A DNA stretch of 64,000 nucleotides, taken from contig FOLJ01000003.1 in the NCBI GenBank assembly GCA_900112325.1, positions 62,001-126,000 on the forward strand, given 5' to 3'. Below the pieces are notes generated by a model. It did no database searches. It saw only the letters and a program-made list of their open reading frames with translations, and was not told where the DNA came from. This document shows, in pieces, positions 8,768 to 17,456 of the stretch. Position numbers and translations under genes: made by a program. Source of the DNA: Micromonospora sediminimaris (GTDB taxonomy: Bacteria; Actinomycetota; Actinomycetes; Mycobacteriales; Micromonosporaceae). Position 1 is the first letter of the stretch. Each line of letters begins with the position of its first letter.

Positions 8768-10096
8768 ATGTCCAGGCGTAAATCGATTTTCGGACCGGTC
8801 GCGCTCGCGGCCCTGATGGTGCTGGCCGCCGCCGGTACGACGTTGAGCGCGAACCCCGGCAGCGTCCCGGCCGCCCAGTCGGGCATCCTGGCCGCGACCG
8901 CCGGCTGCGGCAAGGCGCCCACGCTGCGCAGCGGTACCCACACCATCCAGAGCAGCGGCAAGAACCGCAGCTACATCCTGCGGGTGCCGGACAACTACAA
9001 CAACAACCACCCGTACCGACTGGTGTTCGGGTTCCACTGGCTCAACGGCTCGGCGACCGACGTGGCCACCGGCCAGACGGTGCAGCGCGACACCTGGGCC
9101 TACTACGGACTGTTGCCGCTGTCGAACAACAGCACCATCTTCGTCGCGCCACAGGGCCTCAACAGCGGCTGGGCCAACTCCGGCGGCGAAGACGTCACGT
9201 TCGTCGACGACATGCTGCGTCAGATCGAGGGCGACCTCTGCGTCGAGACCACCCAGCGCTTCGCGCTCGGGTTCAGCTACGGCGGTGCCATGAGCTACGC
9301 CGTCGCCTGCGCCCGGCCGAACATCTTCCGCGCCGTCGCCGTCTACGGCGGTGCGCAGCTGAGTGGATGCAGCGGCGGCACCCAGCCGGTCGCCTACTTC
9401 GGGGCACACGGCATCCGCGACAGCGTCCTCAACATCTCCAACGGGCGGTCGCTGCGGGACCGGTTCGTCCGCAACAACGGCTGCACCGCGCAGAATCCGC
9501 CGGAACCGTCGCAGGGCAGCCTCACCCACCGCAGCACCACCTACTCCGGCTGCGCGTCCGGCTACCCGGTGGTCTGGGCGGCGTTCGACGAGGGACACAT
9601 CGCCGCACCGCAGGACGGCGCACCCGGTGACAGCGGCTCCCGGACCTGGCTGCCGGGCGAGACCTGGCGCTTCTTCACCCAGTTCGGCGGCGGCACCACC
9701 CCACCGCCGAACCCGACCACCCCGCCGCCGAACCCCACCACGCCGCCCCCGAGCCCGACGACGCCGCCGCCCGGTGGTGGGGCGTGCCGGGTCACCGCCG
9801 AGGTCAACGCCTGGAACAACGGGCTGACCGAACAGATCACCATCACCAACACCGGCAACTCCACCATCAACGGTTGGTCGCTGGTCTTCACCCTGCCCGG
9901 CGGGCAGACCATCACCGGCGGCTGGAACGCGAGTTACTCACCGACCTCCGGGCAGGTGACCGCGCGGAACATGTCGTACAACGGCACCCTCGCCCCGAAC
10001 GCGTCGGTCGGCATCGGCTTCCAGGCCACCCACACCGGCAACACCGCTGAACCGAGTTCGTTCACCCTCAACGGCGCGACCTGCACCGTCAGCTGA
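8768..10096 (+). CDS. Secreted CE1-type esterase (feruloyl esterase / PHB depolymerase-like) with CBM2
   Basis: This 442-residue precursor has an N-terminal signal peptide (about 1-35). A CE1/LpqC-type alpha/beta-hydrolase domain (about 50-310) follows, with nucleophile GFSYGG, a GIRDSVLN segment supplying Asp, and FDEGHIAA supplying His. A Pro/Thr linker (about 312-340) joins it to a C-terminal CBM2 with WNNGLTEQITITNTGNSTIN and the late GWN and MSYNG motifs. Such enzymes remove ferulate or acetyl groups from xylan; true PHB depolymerase activity is the main alternative. ATG 8768 begins a normal signal sequence; a longer upstream frame lacks one. Confidence 0.86.
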   Translation: MSRRKSIFGPVALAALMVLAAAGTTLSANPGSVPAAQSGILAATAGCGKAPTLRSGTHTIQSSGKNRSYILRVPDNYNNNHPYRLVFGFHWLNGSATDVATGQTVQRDTWAYYGLLPLSNNSTIFVAPQGLNSGWANSGGEDVTFVDDMLRQIEGDLCVETTQRFALGFSYGGAMSYAVACARPNIFRAVAVYGGAQLSGCSGGTQPVAYFGAHGIRDSVLNISNGRSLRDRFVRNNGCTAQNPPEPSQGSLTHRSTTYSGCASGYPVVWAAFDEGHIAAPQDGAPGDSGSRTWLPGETWRFFTQFGGGTTPPPNPTTPPPNPTTPPPSPTTPPPGGGACRVTAEVNAWNNGLTEQITITNTGNSTINGWSLVFTLPGGQTITGGWNASYSPTSGQVTARNMSYNGTLAPNASVGIGFQATHTGNTAEPSSFTLNGATCTVS

Positions 10097-10108
10097 TCCG
10101 TACATTGT

Positions 10109-10143
10109 CCGGGCGCGGATCCCACTCGGGGGTCCGCGCCCGG
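10109..10143 (+). terminator. Hairpin after the CE1-CBM2 esterase gene
   Basis: A 15-bp stem with one G-U pair (CCGGGCGCGGATCCC / GGGGTCCGCGCCCGG) and a 5-nt loop lies 13 bases after the stop codon. Confidence 0.7.
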
Positions 10144-10177
10144 TCGCGGGCCGACGCCCGCGCGGACGACAAGCCCT

Positions 10178-11068
10178 ATGCTCCGCACCGTGCCGCTTAC
10201 CTTCCCTTCGCATCTCGCGCCGGTGCTGGCGCTCAAGTGGTGGCGGCCCCGGTGGTTCGACGGCGTGACGTTGAGCTTCGGCGCGATGGCGCCGGACGTC
10301 GCCTACCTGGCGACCGGCCCGACCGGCCGGAGCTTCGCCGACACCCATTCCTGGCCGGCGCTGTTCTGGTGGTGTCTGCCGATGGCGCTGGCGTACGCGG
10401 CGGTCTTCCGGTCCTGCGCCGACGCCATCCTGGCTCACCTGCCCGGCGAGCGTTGGTTCGGCTGGAGTGGGCACGGTTCCCTGGCCCGGTGGCCGCACCG
10501 CTGGTGGATCACGATCAGCTCGGCGCTCCTCGGCGCGGCGAGCCACCTCGGCTGGGACTGGCTGACGCACACCGACGGCTGGCTTCGAGTGGTGTTCGGT
10601 CTCCGATGGTCGAGCGTTACGGACGTCGCCTGGTGGACGGTCTCGGATCTGACGAGCACCCTCGTCGGTGCGTTGCTCGTCGTCGTGCTCACCGCACGCC
10701 TCGGTCGGCGGGCAGCGGCGGCGGCGGGAGCTCGCCGGCTCGCACCGCCACGTCGACTTCCAGTGCTGTTCTGGAGCGTCGCCGCGCTGGTGTCCGTCGC
10801 CGGACTGGCGCTCGTGCCGCTGCTGCCCGGTGCAACCATCCTCGCTGCGACGATCGTCCGGTCGCTGCACGTCGCTGGTCTGGCCCTGCTCGCCGCCGCC
10901 ATCGCCGTCCGGATCCGGTCCCAGCGCTCGGGCGCAGGTTACCCGGGCGCGTCAGGTGACAGCGGCGGCACCAGCACCAGCCGACCCGCCGCGGTCAGCG
11001 GACCGGCTCGATCGGGAAGCGTCCGCGGCGCCATTGCCAGTGGCGGCCGGCCTTCAGGTGGTCGATGA
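10178..11068 (+). CDS. DUF4184 family membrane protein
   Basis: The 296-residue protein begins with the DUF4184 hallmark PLTFPSHLAPVLAL, then the conserved GAMAPDVAYL and GAASHLGWDWLTH motifs, whose Asp and His residues suggest a membrane metal-dependent hydrolase-like site. Five to six hydrophobic helices follow. A GTG at 10190 would give the more usual family start MPLTFPSH. The C-terminal 40 residues (Ser/Gly/Arg-rich) are probably non-conserved and overlap the convergent gene by 74 bases. Function unknown. Confidence 0.78.
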   Translation: MLRTVPLTFPSHLAPVLALKWWRPRWFDGVTLSFGAMAPDVAYLATGPTGRSFADTHSWPALFWWCLPMALAYAAVFRSCADAILAHLPGERWFGWSGHGSLARWPHRWWITISSALLGAASHLGWDWLTHTDGWLRVVFGLRWSSVTDVAWWTVSDLTSTLVGALLVVVLTARLGRRAAAAAGARRLAPPRRLPVLFWSVAALVSVAGLALVPLLPGATILAATIVRSLHVAGLALLAAAIAVRIRSQRSGAGYPGASGDSGGTSTSRPAAVSGPARSGSVRGAIASGGRPSGGR

Positions 11069-11951
11069 CGGCGCGTTGCAGCACGGTGTCGCGCGGCAGT
11101 TGGTCCAGCGGTGTGGTCAGGGTACGGAACACGAACCGCACCACTTCGACGTCGGCGTCTAGCCCTTCCGGTTCCTGATAGGGCTCCAGCTCGAAACGTC
11201 GCTGGAAGCGGATGATGTTGGACTCCTCGGGCAGGTACTCCCGCAGCTGCGGGTCGAGCAGCCACGAACCGCAGGCGAACGACGTGTAGTGCTCGTCGGG
11301 GAAGTGGCGCGGGAAGAACGCCCGGGCCTCGTCGAGGGACGCCTCGACCGCTTCCGGGGTCAGCGACCCCGAGTCGGGGATGTGCAGGTCGATGGCGGTG
11401 CCGCCGCGATGGTGCTGAAGCCGACCCAGCTCGTAGACCGCGCCGCGCGAGTGCAGCGTCAGCCAGCTCTGCATGACCGACCAGCCCTCGCGATTCATCC
11501 GCCGGTCGATGGCGAGGTTGCGACCCAGGTCAGCGAGGGTCACCCAGGAGACGGCGTCGGGAACGCCGTGGTCACGGTGGTACCCCCTGACCACGTCGAC
11601 CAGGGCCAGGTACGTGTAGACGTAGAGGTGCCGCCAGGCGGGGCCCCGCTCGCGCGGTAGCGCCGGACCGGGCGGCAGCCATTCGTGACCGCCGAGATCC
11701 GCGCGGACCAGGGCGATCGAGCGGTCGAGCAGCCAGCGTAGCTCCGGGGTCCACTGCGTGGAGTCGGGGTCCGGCCAGCCCGCCATGATCTCGGCGGCGT
11801 CGTCCGGTCGTACGGCGAGCCGGTCGAGCAGCGCGGGCGCGTCGGCTCTGGCGGGCACCGGAGCCGACGGGTGCTCGCCGGCCAGCCGGTGCACACGGTC
11901 GATGTCCTCGATGGGCACGCCGAGCCGGGTGGCGATGTCGTCCAGATTCAC
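10995..11951 (-). CDS. GNAT-like acyltransferase domain protein (NAT_N / GNAT_C type)
   Basis: The 318-residue cytoplasmic protein resembles the actinobacterial family of two-domain acyltransferase proteins (formerly DUF5596): an N-terminal helical domain (about 1-125, including the DSTQWTPELRWLLDRSIALV segment) and a C-terminal GNAT-like domain with WLTLHSRGAVYELGRLQHH and FACGSWLLDPQLREYLPEES. The substrate is unknown. GTG at 11951 is the start. The 3' end overlaps the DUF4184 gene by 74 bases, an unusually long convergent overlap for this window. Confidence 0.7.
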   Translation of the reverse strand: MNLDDIATRLGVPIEDIDRVHRLAGEHPSAPVPARADAPALLDRLAVRPDDAAEIMAGWPDPDSTQWTPELRWLLDRSIALVRADLGGHEWLPPGPALPRERGPAWRHLYVYTYLALVDVVRGYHRDHGVPDAVSWVTLADLGRNLAIDRRMNREGWSVMQSWLTLHSRGAVYELGRLQHHRGGTAIDLHIPDSGSLTPEAVEASLDEARAFFPRHFPDEHYTSFACGSWLLDPQLREYLPEESNIIRFQRRFELEPYQEPEGLDADVEVVRFVFRTLTTPLDQLPRDTVLQRAVIDHLKAGRHWQWRRGRFPIEPVR

Positions 11952-12009
11952 GCGGACGACAGTAGCGACCGGCGCGGCCGCCGCAACAGCGCGATGCCGG
12001 TCAGCCCGC

Positions 12010-12546
12010 TCAGGGGTTGGGTGGCGTGACCGCGATGATCAGGTGGGCTGGCTGGTCACTGGCGTTGCGGTAGAGGTGGGCCAGGCGTGAGTCGAAGGTG
12101 ACGGCCTCACCGGCGGTGAGGGTGTACGCCTCGCCGCCGATGTCGGCGACCACCTCGCCGCTGATGACGATGGCGCACTCGGTCGAGGGGTGCGCCCACG
12201 GCTCGGCCGAGCTGGCGTCGCCCGGGGCGAGGTGGGCCTGGAGCACCTCCAGATCGCCGCGCCCCGGGGTCAGGCGCTCGTAGGTTATCTGGCCCGGGGG
12301 AGCGGTGAGCAGGCTGCGGCTGCCGGCCCGGCTGATGTGCACCGCCGGTGCCTCCGGCTCGGAGAACAACTCGGCGATCGAGGTGTCGAACACCTGCGCG
12401 AGCTTGCGCAGGGTGGCCAGGCTCGGGTCGGTCGCCCCGTTCTCGATCTGACTCAGCAGGGCGGGGGACACGTCGGCGGCTGTGGCGAGCTGCCGCAGCG
12501 TGAGGGAGTGCTGCTGGCGCAGGACGCGGAGCCGGTCACCGAGCAT
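12010..12546 (-). CDS. XRE-family regulator with C-terminal cupin domain
   Basis: The 178-residue protein has an N-terminal Cro/CI-type HTH (about 1-60: LRQLATAADVSPALLSQIEN) and a small cupin domain (about 105-178: HPSTECAIVISGEVVADIGG). This layout is typical of regulators that sense a small ligand, such as SutR/PuuR-like proteins. It diverges from the importer/hydrolase operon starting at 12857. The perfect inverted repeat at 12581-12622 lies between them, so it most likely represses that operon and itself. The ligand is probably the substrate of the operon. Confidence 0.88.
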   Translation of the reverse strand: MLGDRLRVLRQQHSLTLRQLATAADVSPALLSQIENGATDPSLATLRKLAQVFDTSIAELFSEPEAPAVHISRAGSRSLLTAPPGQITYERLTPGRGDLEVLQAHLAPGDASSAEPWAHPSTECAIVISGEVVADIGGEAYTLTAGEAVTFDSRLAHLYRNASDQPAHLIIAVTPPNP

Positions 12547-12559
12547 GTGAACCTCGATC

Positions 12560-12599
12560 CGATAACAGTGTGGCTAAAAATGTTTGACCAAGCTACACG
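12560..12599 (-). promoter_or_regulatory. Candidate promoter of the XRE-cupin regulator
   Basis: On the minus strand, TTGGTC followed by 18 bases and TGTTAT resembles a sigma-70 promoter reading toward the regulator. Its -35 region overlaps the left arm of the dyad, which would permit autoregulation. Confidence 0.4.
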
Positions 12600-12622
12600 G
12601 CCGTGTTTAGGGTGGTCAAACA
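12581..12622. promoter_or_regulatory. Composite operator dyad for the XRE-cupin regulator
   Basis: The outer arms TGTTTGACCA (12581-12590) and TGGTCAAACA (12613-12622) are perfect inverted repeats. Inside lies a perfect 12-bp palindrome ACACGGCCGTGT (12595-12606). The dyad covers the plus-strand promoter-like TTGACC (12584-12589), 18 bases, TAGGGT (12608-12613), so a bound regulator would block transcription of the importer operon. Confidence 0.65.
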
Positions 12623-12710
12623 CGAGGGCGGCGCTGTTTGGTACTGGTGGACACGCCGCGTCCAGACATGAACCGGACGAATGCGAGTCCGGCTACATCC
12701 AACCCTGCGA

Positions 12711-12748
12711 CGACGCACCCCGAGAACCCGACGCACCCCGAGAGAACC
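12711..12748 (+). repeat. Two-copy tandem repeat in the leader of the importer operon
   Basis: CGACGCACCCCGAGAACC (12711-12728) is directly followed by a second copy carrying a two-base insertion (12729-12748). It lies about 110 bases before the start codon of the binding-protein gene. Confidence 0.7.
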
Positions 12749-12856
12749 CGGAACACCGGCATTGGCCGTCTGGGCCCGGCCGGTGGTGGTGCCGCCGGAC
12801 GTCGATGCCCCGCGGGTCCCGCGCAGCGGGCCGCGCCATACGAAGGTAGGAACAGC

Positions 12857-14464
12857 ATGTCGGTGTCCCCCCGCCGGCTCCGCGCCGGAGCGCTCGCTCT
12901 GGCGACGCTGGCCATCATCTCCACCACCGCCTGCACGGCCGGCGGCAGCGGTGGCAACGCGAACGGTGGCGAGGCCAAGACCCTCACCGTCAACACGTCG
13001 TTCGTGCTCAAGACCCTCGACCCTGGGCGCGTCTACGAAGCCACCGGCCTGACCGCCGTGCACGCCCTCTACGACACCTTGCTCACCTTCGAAGGCTCCG
13101 ACGTCGGTACCCCCGTCCCGGCGTTGGCCGAGTCGTACGAGGCGTCGCCGGACGCGAAGACCTTCACCTTCAAGCTCCGCTCCGGAGTGACCTTCTCCGA
13201 CGGCAGCCTGCTCACCGCCGACGACGTGGTCTTCTCCCTCAACCGGCTGAAGAACATCAAGGGCAGCCCGGCGGTCACGGTGAGCGAGCTGAGCGTCAGC
13301 AAGACCGACGACAGCACCGTCGTGGTCACCTCGGCCACCCCCAACCCGAACGTTCCGGTGGTGCTGGCGATGCCGTCCACCGGTGTGCTCAACGCCGAGG
13401 TCGCCCGGGACAACGGTGCCAAGGACGGCGCGGACGCCGCGCAGGGCGACACCGCCCAGCAGTACCTCGACACCAATTCGATCGGCAGTGGGCCGTACGT
13501 GCTCAAGTCGTACGAGCCGGAGTCGCAGGTGGTGCTGGAGGCCAACCCGAACTACTGGGGCGACAAGCCACAGTTCGAGCGGGTGGTACTGCGCAACATG
13601 GACGTGCAGACCCAGAAGCTGACCATGCAGCGCGCCGAGAGCGCCGAGATCTCGCTGGACATCTCCGGCAAGCTGCTCGACGGCCTGCCGGAGAGCCTGC
13701 AAACCTCCGGCGTGCAGGACACTGTCTACTTCCTCTTCCTCAACGCCGACCCGGCGGTCTCGGATGTGACCGCGAACCCGAAGTTCAACCAGGCGCTGCG
13801 TGCCGCCATCGACTACCAGGGCATCGCCGCGCTGTACGGCGAGGGAGCCGCTCCCGGCGCCGGCCTGGTCGCGCCGGCCTTCCCCGGCACCCTGCCCGAG
13901 AGTGAGGCGTCCACCCGGGACGTGGCGAAGGCCAAGGCGCTGCTCGCCGAGGCCGAACTGACCAACCCGACGGTGAAGTTCAACTACCCGGCCATCACCT
14001 ACAAGGGCGTCGACCTGGGCACCGTCGCCACCAAGGTGCAGGGCGACGCCGCCGAGGCCGGCATCACGCTGGAGTTGAATCCGCAGCCGCTGACCACCTT
14101 CCTCGACGAGATGCGCGGCGGTAAGTCGCCGCTGGGCTTCACTCCGCAGAGCCTCAACTACCCGGTCGCCGACTCACTGATCAACAACATGGCACCCGGG
14201 CAGGCCACCGCGCTGCGCTCGGGCTGGACCGTCGAGCGGGCCGACCCGGCGGTCGTCGCCGCCGGTGAGAAGGTCACCGAGACCCTCGACCTCGCGGCCC
14301 GGGCCACCGCCATGCAGGAGTGGCAGCGGCTGATGAACCAGTCCTCCCCGTACATCGTGCTGGCCAGCAACTCCTCCACGGTGGTGGCGACCGCCGACCT
14401 GACCGGCGCGGACTACTCCGCCGCCGGCTGGCAGGTCGACGTCGCCGCGGTCGGCCGCAGGTAG
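12857..14464 (+). CDS. Peptide-type ABC transporter substrate-binding lipoprotein
   Basis: The 535-residue family 5 (SBP_bac_5) protein has a signal sequence with lipobox IISTTAC near residue 24, so it is a membrane-anchored extracellular binding protein. Conserved family 5 features include KLRSGVTFSDGSLLTADDVV, IGSGPYVLKSYEP and LEANPNYWG. ATG 12857 is chosen for the signal peptide and the AAGGTAGG ribosome-binding site just upstream. It is the first gene of a ten-gene operon and should set its substrate preference for di/oligopeptides or similar amides. The exact ligand cannot be read from sequence. Confidence 0.9.
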   Translation: MSVSPRRLRAGALALATLAIISTTACTAGGSGGNANGGEAKTLTVNTSFVLKTLDPGRVYEATGLTAVHALYDTLLTFEGSDVGTPVPALAESYEASPDAKTFTFKLRSGVTFSDGSLLTADDVVFSLNRLKNIKGSPAVTVSELSVSKTDDSTVVVTSATPNPNVPVVLAMPSTGVLNAEVARDNGAKDGADAAQGDTAQQYLDTNSIGSGPYVLKSYEPESQVVLEANPNYWGDKPQFERVVLRNMDVQTQKLTMQRAESAEISLDISGKLLDGLPESLQTSGVQDTVYFLFLNADPAVSDVTANPKFNQALRAAIDYQGIAALYGEGAAPGAGLVAPAFPGTLPESEASTRDVAKAKALLAEAELTNPTVKFNYPAITYKGVDLGTVATKVQGDAAEAGITLELNPQPLTTFLDEMRGGKSPLGFTPQSLNYPVADSLINNMAPGQATALRSGWTVERADPAVVAAGEKVTETLDLAARATAMQEWQRLMNQSSPYIVLASNSSTVVATADLTGADYSAAGWQVDVAAVGRR

Positions 14465-14474
14465 TCGGAGCACC

Positions 14475-15560
14475 ATGACGACCGTCCACAACGGCGAGCC
14501 GGGCGCGGTCACCACGACCGCGCCCCGGCCCCGCCGGTCCCACCCGCTGCTGGCCTTCCTGGCCAAGCGGCTGGCGATCACCGCCGGACTGCTGCTGGGC
14601 GTCACAGTGGTGACGTTCGGGCTGGTCAACGTGGTGCCCGGTGACCCGGTCACCGCCAACCTGTCCGACCAGGCGCTCAACGACCCGGCCACGGTGGCCG
14701 CCTTCCGCGAGAAGTGGGGGCTGGACCAGCCGCTCTGGCAGCAGTACCTGCACTACCTGGGCAACCTCTTCCGTGGTGACCTGGGTATCTCCCAGCAGAC
14801 GGGTCGGGCGGTCCTGGACGACCTGGTCCGGTACGTGCCGGCGACCCTGGAACTGGCCATCCCCACCATGGTGCTGGCGCTGGTGATCGGCACCGGGATC
14901 GGCATGCTCGCGGCGGTCCGCAACGGCCGGGTCACCGACCAGCTCGTGCGGGTGGGTGCCCTGCTCGGGCTCTCCACGCCGCCGTTCTGGCTGTCGCTCG
15001 TGGTGCTCTACGTCTTCTTCTACAAACTCGGGCTGGCTCCCAGCGGTGGACGGCTCTCCACCGGTTTCAGCCCGCCGCCGACCGTCACCGGCATGTACAC
15101 GGTCGACGCGGCACTGGCCGGTCAGTGGGACGTGGCCTGGGACGCGGCCCAACACCTCACCCTGCCGGTGCTGGTGCTGACCTCGCTCACCGTGGCGCTG
15201 CTGGTCCGCTTTGTTCGCTCCGCCATGTTGGAGGTGCTTCAGCAGGACTACATCCGGGCCGCGTACGCCAAGGGCCTGCCGGCCCGGGTGGTGCTGCGCC
15301 GGCACCTGCTGCGCGCCGGGCTGGTCCCGGTGGTCACCGTGTCCGGCCTGGCCTTCGCCTCGCTGCTGTCCGGGACGGTGCTGGTGGAGAGCATCTTCGG
15401 CTGGCCGGGCGTCGGTCAGTACGCCTACCGCAGCGCCACCGCCCTCGACCTGCCCGCGATCCTCGGTGTCAGCCTGTTCGTGGCGCTGGTCTACACGCTT
15501 GTCAACCTCACCGTCGACCTGCTGTACGGGCTCATCGACCCGAGGATCCGCCTGTCATGA
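14475..15560 (+). CDS. Peptide-type ABC transporter permease (DppB-like)
   Basis: The 361-residue inner-membrane protein has about six helices and the family start LAFLAKRLAITAGLLLGVTV with VNVVPGDPVTANLSDQ. The binding-protein-dependent transport signature (EAA loop) lies near IRAAYAKGLPARVVLRRHLL. It would pair with the DppC-like permease whose start codon overlaps its stop by ATGA. Ten bases separate it from the binding-protein gene. Confidence 0.9.
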   Translation: MTTVHNGEPGAVTTTAPRPRRSHPLLAFLAKRLAITAGLLLGVTVVTFGLVNVVPGDPVTANLSDQALNDPATVAAFREKWGLDQPLWQQYLHYLGNLFRGDLGISQQTGRAVLDDLVRYVPATLELAIPTMVLALVIGTGIGMLAAVRNGRVTDQLVRVGALLGLSTPPFWLSLVVLYVFFYKLGLAPSGGRLSTGFSPPPTVTGMYTVDAALAGQWDVAWDAAQHLTLPVLVLTSLTVALLVRFVRSAMLEVLQQDYIRAAYAKGLPARVVLRRHLLRAGLVPVVTVSGLAFASLLSGTVLVESIFGWPGVGQYAYRSATALDLPAILGVSLFVALVYTLVNLTVDLLYGLIDPRIRLS

Positions 15561-16474
15561 CGATGACCGCACCTGATCCGGTGGCCCCCGACCCGAAGGT
15601 GGACCGGGCGCTGACCCGCCGTCGATGGCTCGGTCGGCTGCGTGGTGGCTCGGCTGGCCGGCCGATCTGGCGACAGCCGATCGCCGTGGTGGCGTTGACC
15701 ATTCTCGGCGGCTGGCTGCTGGTGGCGATCCTCGCCCCGCTCGTCGCCCCCTACGATCCGCTCGCCCAGAGCGCCGACACCTACGCGGCACCCTCGGCGG
15801 CGCACTGGTTCGGCACCGACTCCCTCGGCCGGGACATCTTCAGCCGGGTCGTGCACGGCGCCCGGTTGTCGATCCCGCTGGCCCTGGCCATCGTCTCGCT
15901 GGCCCTGCTCGTCGGCGGCCTGCTCGGGCTGGTCGCCGGATACCTGGGACGGTTCGCCGACGAGGCGCTGATGCGGCTCACCGACCTGGTCTTCGCCTTC
16001 CCGCAGATCATCCTGGCCATGGCGGTCACCGCCGCCTTCGGCCCGAACACCCGCAACGCGGTACTGGCCCTGGTCATCGTCTCCTGGCCGGTCTACGCCC
16101 GGGTCATCCGCAGCGCCGTGCTCAGCATGCGCGGCGACGACTACCTCAGCGCCGCCCGACTGCTCGGCGTCGGACCGGTCCGGGCGCTGCGCCGCGATGT
16201 GCTGCCCAACAGCATCGGGCCGGCGATCGTGCTGGCCACCCTGGAACTCGGCAACGCGGTGCTGCTGCTCGCCGCGCTCTCCTTCCTGGGGCTGGGGCCC
16301 CGCCCACCGGCCGCCGAGTGGGGCTCGATGGTCGCGCTCGGCTCCCAGGACCTGTCGATGTGGTGGGTCAGCGTCTTCCCGGGCCTGGCCATCCTCACCG
16401 TCGTGATGGCCTTCAACGTGCTCGGCGACGCGTTGCGCGACCGGCTCGACCCCCGCTACGCGAAGGGACGCTGA
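15557..16474 (+). CDS. Peptide-type ABC transporter permease (DppC-like)
   Basis: The 305-residue membrane protein contains the OppC/DppC N-terminal motif LAPLVAPYDPLAQS, then FGTDSLGRDIFSRVVHGAR and the EAA loop DDYLSAARLLGVGPVRALRR. ATG 15557 overlaps the stop of the DppB-like gene, giving translational coupling. It forms the membrane channel with the preceding permease. Confidence 0.9.
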   Translation: MTMTAPDPVAPDPKVDRALTRRRWLGRLRGGSAGRPIWRQPIAVVALTILGGWLLVAILAPLVAPYDPLAQSADTYAAPSAAHWFGTDSLGRDIFSRVVHGARLSIPLALAIVSLALLVGGLLGLVAGYLGRFADEALMRLTDLVFAFPQIILAMAVTAAFGPNTRNAVLALVIVSWPVYARVIRSAVLSMRGDDYLSAARLLGVGPVRALRRDVLPNSIGPAIVLATLELGNAVLLLAALSFLGLGPRPPAAEWGSMVALGSQDLSMWWVSVFPGLAILTVVMAFNVLGDALRDRLDPRYAKGR

Positions 16475-16475
16475 G

Positions 16476-17456
16476 ATGGCGCCGCTGCTCGACGTCGACT
16501 CCCTCGCCGTGACCCTGCCCGGCCCGCGCGGGCCGCTGCCGATCCTGCACGACGTGTCGCTCACCGTCGACGAGGGCGAACTCGTCGGCATCGCCGGGGA
16601 GAGCGGCTGCGGCAAGAGCCTCACCGCACAGACCCTGCTCGGTCTGCTGCCGGCGGGAGCCAAGGTCACCGGAACGGCGCGGTTCGCCGGCACCGACCTG
16701 CTCGGCCTGGACAACAATGGCTGGCAGCGGATCCGGGGCGCGGGCATCGCCATGGTCTTCCAGGACCCGACCGCCGCCCTGCACCCGATGCTCACCGTCG
16801 GCCGTCAGCTCACCGAACACATGCGGGTGCACCTGCGACTGGACCGACGGTCCGCGACCCGCCGGGCGGTGGAACTGCTCGATCAGGTCAGGATTCCCGA
16901 CCCCGAGCGTGCCCTGCGCGCCTATCCGCACCAGTTTTCCGGCGGCATGCGGCAACGGGCGGCCATCGCCATCGCCCTGGCCGCCCGGCCCCGACTGCTG
17001 ATCGCCGACGAACCGACCACCGCCCTCGACGTCACCGTGCAGGCCGGCATCCTCGCCCTGCTCGACCGGCTGCGCGCCGAGACCGGGCTGGCCGTCGCCT
17101 TCATCACCCACGACCTGGGGGTGCTCAGCGCGTTGACCACCCGTGGCTACGTCTTCTACGCCGGTCGCGTGGTGGAGACCGGCCCCACCGGGGCGCTGCT
17201 CACCGCACCCACCCACCCGTACACTGCGGCGCTGCTCGGCGCCCGGCCACACGGCACCCAGGCCGTCGGCACGCTACGGCCCATCCCCGGCGCCCCGCCG
17301 GCGCCGGGTGAGGCACCGCCCGGCTGCCCGTTCCAACCCCGCTGCGGGTACGCCGAGCCGGCCTGCGGCACCGTGCCACCGCCCCTGGCTCCGGTGGCTG
17401 CCGACCGGTCGGTGGCCTGTGTGGTCCGCCCGCACCTGGAGGTGACAGCCCGATGA
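16476..17456 (+). CDS. Peptide-type ABC transporter ATP-binding protein (DppD-like)
   Basis: The 326-residue ATPase has Walker [10 protein letters not shown]-loop VFQDPTAAL, signature [15 protein letters not shown], Walker [13 protein letters not shown] and H-loop ITHDL. The C-terminal oligopeptide-transporter domain has spaced cysteines ([15 protein letters not shown]) typical of OppD/DppD proteins, sometimes an iron-sulfur site. It overlaps the next ATPase gene by ATGA. Confidence 0.92.
   Translation: MAPLLDVDSLAVTLPGPRGPLPILHDVSLTVDEGELVGIAGESGCGKSLTAQTLLGLLPAGAKVTGTARFAGTDLLGLDNNGWQRIRGAGIAMVFQDPTAALHPMLTVGRQLTEHMRVHLRLDRRSATRRAVELLDQVRIPDPERALRAYPHQFSGGMRQRAAIAIALAARPRLLIADEPTTALDVTVQAGILALLDRLRAETGLAVAFITHDLGVLSALTTRGYVFYAGRVVETGPTGALLTAPTHPYTAALLGARPHGTQAVGTLRPIPGAPPAPGEAPPGCPFQPRCGYAEPACGTVPPPLAPVAADRSVACVVRPHLEVTAR

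Larger units (their letters stand above)
12547..12856. other. Divergent control region and long leader of the importer operon
   Basis: This 310-bp gap holds the operator dyad at 12581-12622 and promoters for both directions. From the plus promoter the leader would be about 235 nt. The leader includes a near-identical tandem repeat at 12711-12748. A reading frame in phase with the binding-protein gene runs through the leader but has no signal sequence and is probably not translated. Confidence 0.5.

Noticed and set aside
8780..8789. AAATCGATTT palindrome resembling the LacI operator core
   Set aside because: It lies inside codons of the CE1 esterase signal peptide, lacks the flanking CG pairs and has no promoter elements around it.
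12638..12856. N-terminal extension of the peptide-binding protein into the leader
   Set aside because: It would place 73 Pro/Arg-rich residues before the signal peptide, and the ribosome-binding site is at 12845-12850.
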